Part shown: positions 16,426 to 25,775 of the stretch, one piece after another | How positions within the stretch are numbered: position 1 is the first letter of the stretch | How the letters are laid out: every line of letters starts with the position of its first letter | DNA from: RGIG9115 sp045128915 | GTDB taxonomy: Bacteria > Bacillota > Clostridia > UBA1381 | Assembly (NCBI GenBank): GCA_045128915.1 | Contig: JBGVIT010000009.1 | Coordinates: 1 to 64,000 of the forward strand | Length of the DNA: 64,000 nucleotides | Direction of reading: 5' to 3' | Position numbers and translations under genes: made by a program | Notes under the pieces: generated by a model | The model's input: the letters and a program-made list of their open reading frames with translations, nothing else | The model's database searches: none | Told to the model about the DNA's origin: nothing

Positions 16426-17175
16426 TTATTCTTTTACCAGTGATATTGTTTTTCTCGCTTCATTATCAATGAAGAGAATATCAGTGCCAAGGGCAAGGAA
16501 TGTATATCCAAGCTCTATAGCTTCGTTTACGTTTTCTTTTGTAGCTTTGACAATATGCTGTCCTGCCACTTTATTGTGTCTTTTGCAAGCTTCAAGGACT
16601 TTGATTTTTGCTTCCTTGATAATGTCATGGTTTACCTGGCCTACTATGCCATAAGAGCCTGACAAATCGTATGGACCTATGAATACTCCGTCTATTCCGT
16701 CAACTGACAGAATTTCGTCTATATTGTCGACAGCTTCCTTTGTTTCAATCATGGCTATGACAGTTATCATATCATTAGCTTTTTCAGCATATTCATTAAA
16801 CTCTACACCGTATTTATTCGGTCTTATCCATGCAAAGCCACGCTTTCCCTGTGGTGCGTACTTTGCAGCATCAACAACGGCTTTTGCCTGTTCTCCGCTA
16901 TTTACCATAGGTACAATAACACCTTCAGCACCTAAATCAAGCATTCTTCGGATTGCCATTTCATCGCTGTTTGCAACTCTTGCAAAAGGAACAGTAAGTC
17001 CCTTTACGGCTCTTGCAAAATCAACAAAATCTCTTTCACTTATGCTTGTATGCTCAATATCTGCCGCAATGAAATCATAGCCGCACTCAGCCATAATTTC
17101 AGCCGTAACAGGGTCACCTGTCTGGAGCCATGTTCCTACAACTAATTCCTTATTGGTTATTTTATCTCTTAACAT
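16426..17175 (-). CDS. HpcH/HpaI family class II aldolase (KDR-aldolase-like)
   Basis: A 249-residue protein of standard length for this TIM-barrel family. Motifs include GTWLQTGDPVTAEIMAECGYDFIAADIEHT, PFARVANSD (substrate Arg), AEGVIVPMVNSGEQA, VIAMIETKEAVDNI (metal Glu) and GVFIGPYDLSGSYG (metal Asp). The family cleaves 2-keto-3-deoxy sugar acids to pyruvate plus an aldehyde using a divalent metal. It would handle an acid branch of the pathway, perhaps downstream of the FAD oxidoreductases encoded just upstream. The actual substrate is unknown. Confidence 0.85.
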   Translation of the reverse strand: MLRDKITNKELVVGTWLQTGDPVTAEIMAECGYDFIAADIEHTSISERDFVDFARAVKGLTVPFARVANSDEMAIRRMLDLGAEGVIVPMVNSGEQAKAVVDAAKYAPQGKRGFAWIRPNKYGVEFNEYAEKANDMITVIAMIETKEAVDNIDEILSVDGIDGVFIGPYDLSGSYGIVGQVNHDIIKEAKIKVLEACKRHNKVAGQHIVKATKENVNEAIELGYTFLALGTDILFIDNEARKTISLVKE

Positions 17176-17190
17176 TGCTATCTCTCCCGT

Positions 17191-18648
17191 TTATAAGCAT
17201 ACTCCCTGAGCTGCAAGCTGCTCTCGTAATGCCTTTATATCAACATCTTTAACCGCTTTTACTCCTGACTTATTGCATATTGCTGCCGCTGTTCCCGCAG
17301 CTTCACCCATAACCATACATGCCGCTGTGGGTCTTGTACAGCCCGATGCTTCACGGGTTGCGGAAATCGGTCTTCCTGCTACGAGAATGTTTTCTACATC
17401 CTTTGCAACCATACATCTGTATGGAATGTTAAAGTACCATTCGTCAGGGACACCCGTTTCCTCAAGCTCTTTTGGTATAGGCTCAATGTCGATAGGATGA
17501 CAGCTCTTGCCGATGGTATCCTCAAAATCCTTCTGCAGAAGAATGTCGAGAATATTAAGTTTATACTCGCCAACTATATGGCGAGTTTCACGGATACCCG
17601 TCCTTGGCATATCAAGAATATAGCAGTTTTCAAAGCCGGGTACATTCTCTCTCAAATAACGGATAAGCTCTTCGTTATATACAAACATACCATGTTCACA
17701 CTGTGTAAGGTCATTTACCTCAAGTCCGTTTCTGCCGGCATCTTCATTATCCCACAGACCACCAAGACCTATCATTATATTCTTCCTTGGATAATTGTAA
17801 ACTTGAAATGTTCTTCCACCAGGTACACAACCTCGCATAATTATAGCTTCTCCCAACTCATATGCTTTGAGAGTTTCTTCCAATGTATTGAGTCCAAACC
17901 TTTGGACCATAAAGTAATCAGGATTTTCTTTAATAAAACTTATATATCTATCAAAATCAACACCGCCGATACGGAACATATCTCCTATCATTTGGGTAAA
18001 GCCTATCTTTCTCTGCCCATTTAAGTAAACAGAGTCTTCAGGGCCAACACCGTGAATAAAAGGAACGCTAGAAAAAGCAGCTACATCACCGTCACCTGTT
18101 GCGTCTATAAAATATTTTCCAAGATATGCACGTCTGCCTGTTTTGGTTTGCGTTATAACACCGGTCACACGGTTATCTTCTTTAATAACATCACAAACAG
18201 ATGAATGTAAAACAATCTTTACACCTGCTTCCCAAAGCATTTCAAAAAGTAGTATTTTGAACTCATTTTTGTCGGGATACACATAACAGCCTGCAGTTCC
18301 GGCTGTGCCTAACGCCGCCTTGCGCTCCATGAGCTTATGTACAAATTCAAGGGGTATTCCTCCGATTAGCTGTGCATCTGACGGATTTTTTCTCAGCTTA
18401 TTCGTAATTTCGGTCTGAACATCCGCATCCTTACCGTGGAGCACATACTTTGTAAGTCCTGCATTACCCTCTGTGAGCATACCGCCAAGGAAAGGTGATG
18501 CCTCAATCAAAACAACACTTGCACCGTTACGTGCTGCAGAAAGAGCCGCAGTTACACCTGCTGTACCTCCGCCGCATACAACAACATCATATTCGCCTAC
18601 CACTTCGGCAGGGATTTTTTTTGTTATTTTATCTCCTATTTTTAACAT
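17191..18648 (-). CDS. FAD-dependent oxidoreductase (FAD_oxidored family), paralogue A
   Basis: 485 residues. After 15 residues comes a dinucleotide-binding fold: EYDVVVCGGGTAGVTAALSAARNGASVVLIE, then PFLGGMLTEGNAGLT. Other family marks are FIDATGDGDVAA, RTGIRETRHIVGEY and, near the end, VAGRPISATREASGCTRPTAACMVMGEAAGTAAA. No signal peptide or membrane segment is seen. The acceptor and substrate are unknown; members are common in clostridial and Bacteroidetes glycan operons and are often annotated as hypothetical dehydrogenases. It is about half identical by eye to the next gene upstream, so the pair arose by tandem duplication. Confidence 0.82.
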   Translation of the reverse strand: MLKIGDKITKKIPAEVVGEYDVVVCGGGTAGVTAALSAARNGASVVLIEASPFLGGMLTEGNAGLTKYVLHGKDADVQTEITNKLRKNPSDAQLIGGIPLEFVHKLMERKAALGTAGTAGCYVYPDKNEFKILLFEMLWEAGVKIVLHSSVCDVIKEDNRVTGVITQTKTGRRAYLGKYFIDATGDGDVAAFSSVPFIHGVGPEDSVYLNGQRKIGFTQMIGDMFRIGGVDFDRYISFIKENPDYFMVQRFGLNTLEETLKAYELGEAIIMRGCVPGGRTFQVYNYPRKNIMIGLGGLWDNEDAGRNGLEVNDLTQCEHGMFVYNEELIRYLRENVPGFENCYILDMPRTGIRETRHIVGEYKLNILDILLQKDFEDTIGKSCHPIDIEPIPKELEETGVPDEWYFNIPYRCMVAKDVENILVAGRPISATREASGCTRPTAACMVMGEAAGTAAAICNKSGVKAVKDVDIKALREQLAAQGVCL

Positions 18649-18661
18649 CTGTCCTGCCTCC

Positions 18662-20101
18662 TTAAAGAATTACACCGTTGTCAGAAAGCGTCTTACGAAG
18701 AAGTAAAACATCAACGTTGCCCACTGCAACGGCAGATTTTTCTGCCAATGCCGCCGCTGTGCCTGCTGCTTCGCCTATAACCATACAGGTAGCAGTAGGA
18801 CGGATACAACCTGATGCTTCGCGGGTTGCGGAAATGCATCTTCCGGCAACGAGAAGATTATTCACATTCTTAGGAAGCAAGCTGCAATATGGAATTTCAA
18901 AGTAAAATTCATCTACAGGGGGTATTTCGTCAATTTCCTTAGGCAACGGATAAATATCTATGGGATGACTGCCCCTTCCTATTCCATCTTCAAAATGCTT
19001 TTGAGTTAAAATATCAACCACATTAAGCTTATACACGCCTTGTATATGACGGGTTTCACGAACTCCTGCTTTTGGAGTATCGAGAACATACGCCTCTTCA
19101 AATCCCGGAACAGATTCACGTATTTTAGCAACCTGCTCTCTCGCTGTTATCATCATATCATATTCTGCCCGTGTGAGTTCATCAACATCAAGTCCGTTTC
19201 GATTGCCCTCAATGTCAAGGCAGCCAACCATAATTCCCTTTTGAGGATAGTTGTAAACCTGGAACTTAAATCCGTCAGGAGTTAAAGCTCTGCAGATGAT
19301 TGACTCACCCTTTTCATAAGCCGTCATAAACTGCTCATATGAAACAAGACCAAATTCCTGAACCACAAATGCTTCGGGATTTTGTTTCAGATATTTTATA
19401 AACTTCTCAAAGTCAACTCCTCCGACTCTGAACATTGCACCAATCATATGGATGTCGCCAAGCTGACTCAGACCTTGCTTATATGTAGCATCCTCAGGGC
19501 CCACACCAAATACGAAAGGTGCACCTGCAAGAGCAGAAACATCGCCGTCGCCTGTTGCATCTATGATAACTTTTCCAAGATAAATACGTCTGTCAATCTT
19601 TGTCTGAGTAATGACACCTGCAATATTATCACCCTCCATAACAACATCGCAAATAGGTGAGTGAAGAAACAGCTTTACCCCTGCCTCATTCATTTTATCA
19701 AAAAGCAGACTCTTGAAAGCGGTTTTGTCGGGATAAACATAGCAACCTGCAGTGCCTGCAGTATTTGTTGCGGCACCCCTCTTTTGCAAATCGCGTACAA
19801 GCTCCATGGGGATTCCGCCCACTACTTGAACACTCTCCCCTGCGCGGAGCTTATCAATAATTTTTGATTGCGCCTCTATATCCTTACCGTTTAAAATAAA
19901 CTTAGTAAGACCTGCATTACCCTCTGTCATCATTCCGCCAAGGAAAGGTGAAGCTTCAATCAAAGCTACATTTGCACCGCCACGTGCCGCTGCAAGCGCA
20001 GCAACACAGCCGGCAGTTCCGCCGCCGCAGACAAGCACGTCATACTCGCCCACAACCTCGGCAGTAACCTCAGTTTGAATTATATCTCCTGTTTTTAACA
20101 T
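18662..20101 (-). CDS. FAD-dependent oxidoreductase (FAD_oxidored family), paralogue B
   Basis: 479 residues, first gene of the catabolic operon after the terminator at 20133-20165. It has the same layout as its downstream paralogue: EYDVLVCGGGTAGCVAALAAARGG, FLGGMMTEGNAGLT, IIDATGDGDVSALAG, AGVRETRHIQGVY and the terminal VAGRCISATREASGCIRPTATCMVIGEAAG. Both share an initial box MLK-GD-I. It is cytoplasmic by sequence. Two closely related flavoenzymes in one operon suggest either a heteromer or two related sugar substrates. Confidence 0.82.
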   Translation of the reverse strand: MLKTGDIIQTEVTAEVVGEYDVLVCGGGTAGCVAALAAARGGANVALIEASPFLGGMMTEGNAGLTKFILNGKDIEAQSKIIDKLRAGESVQVVGGIPMELVRDLQKRGAATNTAGTAGCYVYPDKTAFKSLLFDKMNEAGVKLFLHSPICDVVMEGDNIAGVITQTKIDRRIYLGKVIIDATGDGDVSALAGAPFVFGVGPEDATYKQGLSQLGDIHMIGAMFRVGGVDFEKFIKYLKQNPEAFVVQEFGLVSYEQFMTAYEKGESIICRALTPDGFKFQVYNYPQKGIMVGCLDIEGNRNGLDVDELTRAEYDMMITAREQVAKIRESVPGFEEAYVLDTPKAGVRETRHIQGVYKLNVVDILTQKHFEDGIGRGSHPIDIYPLPKEIDEIPPVDEFYFEIPYCSLLPKNVNNLLVAGRCISATREASGCIRPTATCMVIGEAAGTAAALAEKSAVAVGNVDVLLLRKTLSDNGVIL

Positions 20102-20132
20102 TATACTGTCCTCATTTCTGCTATTTTTATAT

Positions 20133-20165
20133 GAGAACGGTTTGCATTAACTACAAACCGTTCTC
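20133..20165 (-). terminator. Terminator between SLH surface protein and catabolic operon
   Basis: A 12-bp perfect stem (GAGAACGGTTTG with CAAACCGTTCTC) with a 9-base loop. Read leftward it is followed by ATATAAAAAT, a modest T/A run. It lies 11 bases after the stop of the SLH protein gene and before the first FAD oxidoreductase gene, so it probably ends or weakens transcription entering the catabolic operon. Confidence 0.7.
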
Positions 20166-20176
20166 GCCAAAAGTTA

Positions 20177-22630
20177 TTATTTATTTAATTCACAAAATCT
20201 TGCAAAAATTGCCGCAACCTGGCATCTTTCAGCAGAAGCCTTAGGCATCAGGTTATTACCGTCACCATTTATTATTCCATTTTTGCAAGCCCAAGCAAGT
20301 GCAGGGTATGCATATTCAGATATATCAAAAGCATCGTTGAAGCTTAAAATATTTGTATCCTCATAATTTGCATCATATCCTTTATGCTCTGCATATCGGT
20401 AAAGGATTGAAGCGAGCTGCTCACGGGTTACTTCATCATCTGTTCCGAAGCTTCCGTTTTCGTAGCCGTTTACAATTCCCTTTTCCTTTGCCCAAATAAC
20501 TGCTTTTTCATAGTAGCTATCCTTTAAAACATCTGAAAACTCCTTCTGTGATAAAGTTTCAGGCTCGCCCTCTAATCGGTAGAGCATAGTTACAAGCATT
20601 GCTCTTGTAGTTGTATTGTGTGGAGCAAACTCTGTTTCACTCACACCGTTCATTATACCTTTTTCGAGAACAAATGCCACAGAACTGCTAAACCAATCAG
20701 TTTCAGAAACATCCGTAAAGGTCTTTTCTGAAGGCTCAGGCTCTGTCACCGGCTCATCCTCAATAACTTCCCATTTTGCATAAACAGTCATATCGTTTGT
20801 AAGAGTAATCTTTTCAACAGAGGTTTCAAAATCTGCATCCATGTACCAACCGACAAATTTAAATCCCTCTTTTTTGGGAACAAATCCGTTAACATTGATC
20901 TCAATGCCTTTTTGACGGCTTAAATCATTTACGCCCGTTCCACCGTTGGTTTCAAAGTGAAGCTTATATGTTACAGCTACTACGGCTCCACCACCGCCAC
21001 CACTACTGCTACTACCTCCACTTGTCTGATAAACGCTCTTCCACTGTGCATATACTGTAGCATTTTCGTAGAATACGGTTGAGTTTTTAGCAATTTTTGT
21101 GCCTCCGGAAGCAGCAGTATACCAACCATTAAAACTCCATCCATTCCTTGTGGGCTGCGGTAAGTCAGAAGTGATTTTTCCGTCCGCTCCGGTAGTCACA
21201 GTATTTTCAGTAAGAGCAGATCCGCCATTAACATTGAAGGTAATCTCAACAGCAGATGCCGCCCTTGTGTTCAAGCAGCCTTCTCTGTTGCAATCAGCAT
21301 CTAAGCTATCGGTATATAAATGGGATGGATGTGCAACACTTAAAATATATTCGCAATGTTCGCATATTTCTCCGACTGTACAATCATTCGCATTTCCGAC
21401 CGATCCTGAGTGTTCTTCTAAAGCTGTACTATAATCACAGCTTAAATTTGCACACTCTTTCCAATGCCCTGTTTCGTCTTTACTCCAGTCATTAAACCAA
21501 TGCGTAACATGAGGTAAGGTTATAACGTCCTTAACCTGCTGACCGTTTCTGCCTTCATACAAAACTATCATATAATCCTTGGGCTCTGCAATGGGTGTAA
21601 AATCATATGAGCTTTCAATTTGTGTCAAAGACTGCTCGAATATTACAACATCCATAGGATTAGACGGCACTGTATCCGCAGCATTATTGGTATAAAATGC
21701 TAATAACGTTCTGATTGGATACTCAATATTATTGCTGCTCAGATCTATGTATAAGGTGGAGTCCTCAACAAAAGCACCGGCATAAACACTTGTCCATTGT
21801 GCATATATTGTTGCATCATCATAGAAAACGGTTGTGGCTTTGTTAATCTTTGTCCCGCCTGTTGCGGCTGTGTACCAACCATTAAAGCTCCAACCGTTAC
21901 GTGTGGGTGTAGGCAAATCATTTGCAAGCTTGCCGTCTGCATCTGTTGTAACAGTTGTCTGAGAAATGGTATTTCCGCCGTTTACATTAAATGTGATTTC
22001 AACTGCAGCTGCAGTCCTTGTGTTCAAGCACCCATCTCTGTTACAATCAGCATCTAAACAATCAGTATATAGATGTGCCTGATTTGAAGCACCTACAACG
22101 TAGCCGCAAATCCCACAATGAGTATTTGCAGTACAATCTGTCAGATCTCCTTCTAAGCTGCCATGAGGCTCAGGTTGAGTACTATAATCGCAGCTTGCAT
22201 TTGCACACTCTTTCCAATGCCCTGTTTCGTCTTTACTCCAGTCATTAAACCAATGTGTAACATGAGGTAAGGTTATAACGTCCTTAACCTGCTGACCGTT
22301 TCTGCCTTCATACAAAACTATCATATAATCCTTGGGCTCTGCAATAGGAGTAAAATCATATGAGCTTTCAATTTGTGTCAAAGATTGCTCAAATATTACA
22401 ACATCCATAGGATTAGACGGTACTGTATCCGCAGCATTATTGCTATAAAATGCTAATAAAGTTCTGATTGGATACTCAATATTATTGCTGCTCAGGTCTA
22501 TGTATAAGGTGGAGTCCTCAACGTAAGTACCGGCTATATCCTCAGCTCCTGCAGGGATAACGCAGAGCTGCAAAACCATCACAAAACTGCAGCATAGTGC
22601 CATAAATCTGTTTGTGAGTATTTTTTTCAT
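20177..22630 (-). CDS. SLH surface protein with duplicated module and Listeria-Bacteroides repeats
   Basis: 817 residues. A signal peptide (1-29, cut near PAGA) is followed by two almost identical 251-residue modules (about 37-287 and 288-538). Each ends in an InlB B-repeat-like unit (EITFNVNGG...GWSFNGWYTAATGGTKI...YAQW) and holds a Cys-rich HLYTD-LDADCNRDGCLNTR stretch. A Ser/Gly linker, a third B-repeat (KLHFETNGG...WYMDADF...YAKWEV) and three SLH domains (about 640-817) complete it. It is exported and non-covalently bound to cell-wall polymer by the SLH domains. A strong AGGAGG site precedes ATG 22630. It appears monocistronic, ending at the hairpin 20133-20165. The binding target is unknown. 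Confidence 0.85.
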   Translation of the reverse strand: MKKILTNRFMALCCSFVMVLQLCVIPAGAEDIAGTYVEDSTLYIDLSSNNIEYPIRTLLAFYSNNAADTVPSNPMDVVIFEQSLTQIESSYDFTPIAEPKDYMIVLYEGRNGQQVKDVITLPHVTHWFNDWSKDETGHWKECANASCDYSTQPEPHGSLEGDLTDCTANTHCGICGYVVGASNQAHLYTDCLDADCNRDGCLNTRTAAAVEITFNVNGGNTISQTTVTTDADGKLANDLPTPTRNGWSFNGWYTAATGGTKINKATTVFYDDATIYAQWTSVYAGAFVEDSTLYIDLSSNNIEYPIRTLLAFYTNNAADTVPSNPMDVVIFEQSLTQIESSYDFTPIAEPKDYMIVLYEGRNGQQVKDVITLPHVTHWFNDWSKDETGHWKECANLSCDYSTALEEHSGSVGNANDCTVGEICEHCEYILSVAHPSHLYTDSLDADCNREGCLNTRAASAVEITFNVNGGSALTENTVTTGADGKITSDLPQPTRNGWSFNGWYTAASGGTKIAKNSTVFYENATVYAQWKSVYQTSGGSSSSGGGGGAVVAVTYKLHFETNGGTGVNDLSRQKGIEINVNGFVPKKEGFKFVGWYMDADFETSVEKITLTNDMTVYAKWEVIEDEPVTEPEPSEKTFTDVSETDWFSSSVAFVLEKGIMNGVSETEFAPHNTTTRAMLVTMLYRLEGEPETLSQKEFSDVLKDSYYEKAVIWAKEKGIVNGYENGSFGTDDEVTREQLASILYRYAEHKGYDANYEDTNILSFNDAFDISEYAYPALAWACKNGIINGDGNNLMPKASAERCQVAAIFARFCELNK
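21017..22522 (-). repeat. Tandem 753-bp duplication inside the SLH protein gene
   Basis: Copies run about 21770-22522 and 21017-21769. The stretch encoding LSSNNIEYPIRTLLAFY through THWFNDWSKDETGHWKECAN is nearly base-identical in both, with mainly silent differences, while the Cys-rich middle has diverged more. This points to a recent in-frame duplication with local selection or gene conversion. Confidence 0.85.
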
Positions 22631-22662
22631 TAACAGTCCTCCTGTCGTTTTTATATCTCATA

Positions 22663-22678
22663 TCACATTAATATGTGA
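22663..22678. promoter_or_regulatory. Palindrome in the SLH gene leader
   Basis: TCACAT-TAAT-ATGTGA, 6-bp perfect arms, about 33 bases before ATG 22630. It could be an operator or a small leader hairpin. No clear -35/-10 pair was found for this gene. Confidence 0.35.
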
Positions 22679-22717
22679 AAATTATTTTCTAATTAACTAA
22701 TATAATACGGGTTAAAG

Positions 22718-22755
22718 AGAGGGCATATCTGCATATTATGCAGAATATGCCCTCT
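22718..22755 (-). terminator. Hairpin after the GH39-like gene
   Basis: An 11-bp outer stem (AGAGGGCATAT with ATATGCCCTCT) continues into a CTGCAT/ATGCAG inner stem. It lies 19 bases beyond the stop of the GH39-like gene. The following leftward bases CTTTAACC are only weakly T-rich, so termination may be partial. Confidence 0.6.
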
Positions 22756-22773
22756 TCACCTTTATATCATTCG

Positions 22774-25746
22774 TCAGGGCAAAATGATTTTACCGTATTT
22801 TCCGACATATTTTCCGCTGTCAATACCACTTGACCATCTGAGCAAACCTTGTCTGTTCTTTCCGTCACACTCATTTACCACAATACTTAACCTGAGCTCT
22901 CCTTTAGCATCTTCCAGCTTAAACGGATATAACTCAGTTAACGGAACAAATATTTTATATGTTATTTTGCCATCTTTTGCCGTTACTTGTGTATTTTTTG
23001 CGTTCATTTCTGAGCCTTGAGTTGACCAACCTGCGGGAATTGCACCATTAACATTTGCTGCCGCTCGCTTGTAAAGTGTCGGCTTACCGTCAAGTATACT
23101 GCAATCCATTTCCACTCTCATGTCGGAATATCCCATACCACTTACGTCTACAGCAAACTGAACACTATCACTGTTATACATGGTACTTGGTCCGTCAGTA
23201 TCTTTAAACTCAAACACAGGATTGGGGTCATCTACCTCAACTAAAAGATAAAGTCCTTCTTCGTCTACAGAAACTGCCATTCTTGCATCATAGCCTTTCG
23301 GTCTTGTTCCTCCTTTATCGTTCCAGTTCCAATCGGTATCAATCCATGTTATATCTTTAGCAAGCGCAAAGGTGTTTTTATTAAATACAGGATTTGCATT
23401 CGCATAACCCACTTCGGTTGCGACCTGTTTTTCCTTCTTACGTGCGCTTGATGCAAGATAGCCTGTAGTCTGTTCATTAGCCTTGAATGCTTCAGGATTA
23501 ACTCCTTTTACAAAATACATTGTATTTTCATGAAGTAAATCGTCTACACCTACAGGTCTGCCTTCCCAGTCGATAATTTCTGTTTTATCTGAAAGGCCTT
23601 TTTTCAATTCATCTGAAATTTTGAAATCACTTGATTCGTTCCAGATAAAAAGTATCTTTTCTCCGTCATTGTTAAACACCATGGCAGGTGTATCTCCACC
23701 GTCAAAGGTGTATTGAGAATCAAACTTAAATTCTTTACCAATCACATCGAAAAATGTGTGAAGAACCTTTGCCGGGAGCTTTGGCTCAGGAATAGGACGT
23801 CTTCGCCACAAACCATGACTAAGACCTCGCTGACCTGCAGCCTGGATTTCAGGAAGCTCCTCTTTATCTTTGTTTGTAGTTACCTGAAACAGCGCTACAA
23901 ACTCACAGCCTACAGAGAAATCATGAAGATATCCTTTTAAAATCCTCATTGCATCATCGCGGTCTGTAAAGTCCATTCCGGTTCCGTATGTATTTGTTAT
24001 ATAATAATGAGCTTCATTATTATAATATGGTTTTTCTTCAAGACCTAACTCTTCGTATTTAGCCAAATAGCTATTATACTGAATATTGCTGCCATGAACA
24101 ACCATTGCATCGGTATAATCGTAAATTCCGCCTTTTAAAAGCTCTGCCCAGTAATCGGGCGCACCACCAACAAGTCCACCCATGATTACCTCATCGCCGG
24201 GTTGGATTTCGTTTAGCTTTTCACGTGATACTTTAAGGAGCTCCACATATTCATCAACTGTACCATGCTCCCAAAATCTGGAGGCGGGGTTCATTTCGTT
24301 CCAGATTTCCCATCTGTCTATACAGTCGCCATATCGCTCTGCCAGTTCTTCAAGGTAGTCTGTATAATACTCAAGCCTTGTGGGAGGAGCTATTGCCCAT
24401 TCATATATGTTAGACGTTGCAACCTTTGTAGTACCTACTGTTCCTTCTGTATCAGCATATGTAGATGCCCACTTGGGAGTATAGATTATCGTTGCCATAA
24501 CATCAAATCCGTAACGTCTGACATCTTCATATATAGCGTCCCATTCATCCCAATAATAAATACCTTTTCCGGGGTTTACAGGCTTAGTTACTTTGAAGGA
24601 TTCAATCTCCCATGGGAACCAGTTTCTAAGTCCTCTGAAGCCGATAACGTCATGCATTCTATATGCATCATCTCTAGGAATATCGTTAGCGGCACCTACT
24701 TTTTCATAAAAGCTTCCGTAGAGCATATCGTTTCGCTCTTCCATAGGCTTAGTCGGCGTTGCTACTACAAAGGAGCGCCGTGGTATTGTATAATAAAGCT
24801 TTAAAGCAACATATCTGCTTATAAGCTTATACGCCTCCCGAGGTGTGTATGCGATAAATTCCACCTCATAATAACCCACCTCATCAGTAGTATACTGCCA
24901 GCCCTTTTGAGCAAAATCTGCGGCTGTTACTTCGCCTGTGTAAACCACTTCATCGTAGGAATTATATACAGTTCCGATTACATTTGTGGTTTCTAAAGGC
25001 AATGCCTTCTGAGGCTTGAAAGTTACAGTTTCGCCTATTTCATACCAACAAATACTGTCGTCACACAAAACATCAAGCTCAAGCTCTTTAATATCATCAG
25101 TACGTACCAGTTTGAGGTTATCAAAGTAAATCATACCTTCCGCCGGCGTATTGTTTTTACTGCTGTACACCGTAAATAGCCTTATTTTTATGTTGTCAAA
25201 GGGTATACGGGGATACCAGCCTTTTTCTATACGGATTATATTATGTTTCCAGTCACCATTTTGAACTGTAAGCTTTTTTTCGTTACTTGACAAAAGCCTT
25301 TCACCATTATAAAACTCCACGCTAACCTTTGGAGTATTATTCTCATAATCAGAGCTGACTTTAACGTCCAGCTCCATATCAATGGTTCCTCCGGAGGCCT
25401 TCATTGGAATTTTGGGTGATAAAAAGCCTACCGAATTACGATTACTCGCCTGAACACAGAGTGATGCTTCACCCGAAGCCTTCTCTTCCGTATCAATGCC
25501 GGCAAGAAGGTCGGGTGTTGCAGGAACTCGTTTATCTGAATATGTCCATTCGATGGGTTTAAGCCGTCCGTCAAGCAACTGATTAGCAGCGCCAAGACCG
25601 ACATCAAACTCTTCATTATACAACACAGTGCGAGCTGTTTCGACATCAGCATCAGCAGGTTCAGACACAGCAGAAACTCCTCCGCCAAGTAAACAGAGGA
25701 CGACTATTAAACTTATGATTCTCAGCATCGGGTTATGTTTATTCAT
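22774..25746 (-). CDS. Secreted GH39-like glycoside hydrolase with CBM9-like C terminus
   Basis: 990 residues. A signal peptide (about 1-27) leads into a beta-sandwich domain (40-215) and an Ig-like domain (220-320). A TIM barrel (about 320-720) follows with WEIWNEMNP (acid/base Glu at 484) and PYYNNEAHYY (likely nucleophile Glu at 578), the clan GH-A arrangement closest to GH39. A C-terminal domain (about 790-990) with MAVSVDEEGLYLLVEVDDPNP and NSDSVQFAVD resembles the CBM9/DOMON-like sugar-binding fold. The enzyme is secreted and has no SLH domain. It is the last gene of the ABC/SLH operon beginning at 35823. Substrate is uncertain: beta-xyloside, alpha-L-arabinoside or uronide are known for relatives. 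Confidence 0.8.
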   Translation of the reverse strand: MNKHNPMLRIISLIVVLCLLGGGVSAVSEPADADVETARTVLYNEEFDVGLGAANQLLDGRLKPIEWTYSDKRVPATPDLLAGIDTEEKASGEASLCVQASNRNSVGFLSPKIPMKASGGTIDMELDVKVSSDYENNTPKVSVEFYNGERLLSSNEKKLTVQNGDWKHNIIRIEKGWYPRIPFDNIKIRLFTVYSSKNNTPAEGMIYFDNLKLVRTDDIKELELDVLCDDSICWYEIGETVTFKPQKALPLETTNVIGTVYNSYDEVVYTGEVTAADFAQKGWQYTTDEVGYYEVEFIAYTPREAYKLISRYVALKLYYTIPRRSFVVATPTKPMEERNDMLYGSFYEKVGAANDIPRDDAYRMHDVIGFRGLRNWFPWEIESFKVTKPVNPGKGIYYWDEWDAIYEDVRRYGFDVMATIIYTPKWASTYADTEGTVGTTKVATSNIYEWAIAPPTRLEYYTDYLEELAERYGDCIDRWEIWNEMNPASRFWEHGTVDEYVELLKVSREKLNEIQPGDEVIMGGLVGGAPDYWAELLKGGIYDYTDAMVVHGSNIQYNSYLAKYEELGLEEKPYYNNEAHYYITNTYGTGMDFTDRDDAMRILKGYLHDFSVGCEFVALFQVTTNKDKEELPEIQAAGQRGLSHGLWRRRPIPEPKLPAKVLHTFFDVIGKEFKFDSQYTFDGGDTPAMVFNNDGEKILFIWNESSDFKISDELKKGLSDKTEIIDWEGRPVGVDDLLHENTMYFVKGVNPEAFKANEQTTGYLASSARKKEKQVATEVGYANANPVFNKNTFALAKDITWIDTDWNWNDKGGTRPKGYDARMAVSVDEEGLYLLVEVDDPNPVFEFKDTDGPSTMYNSDSVQFAVDVSGMGYSDMRVEMDCSILDGKPTLYKRAAANVNGAIPAGWSTQGSEMNAKNTQVTAKDGKITYKIFVPLTELYPFKLEDAKGELRLSIVVNECDGKNRQGLLRWSSGIDSGKYVGKYGKIILP

Positions 25747-25775
25747 GGTCTTTCCCTTTCAAAATTATTTTACAA

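Noticed and set aside
17497..18024. 175-codon plus-strand frame opposite an FAD oxidoreductase gene
   Set aside because: Lies wholly antisense to a well supported gene; a similar shadow appears opposite the paralogue.
22718..22755. Riboswitch upstream of the 817-residue SLH gene
   Set aside because: The structure lies at the 3' end of the GH39-like gene relative to leftward transcription and is a simple palindrome; no known aptamer core was seen.
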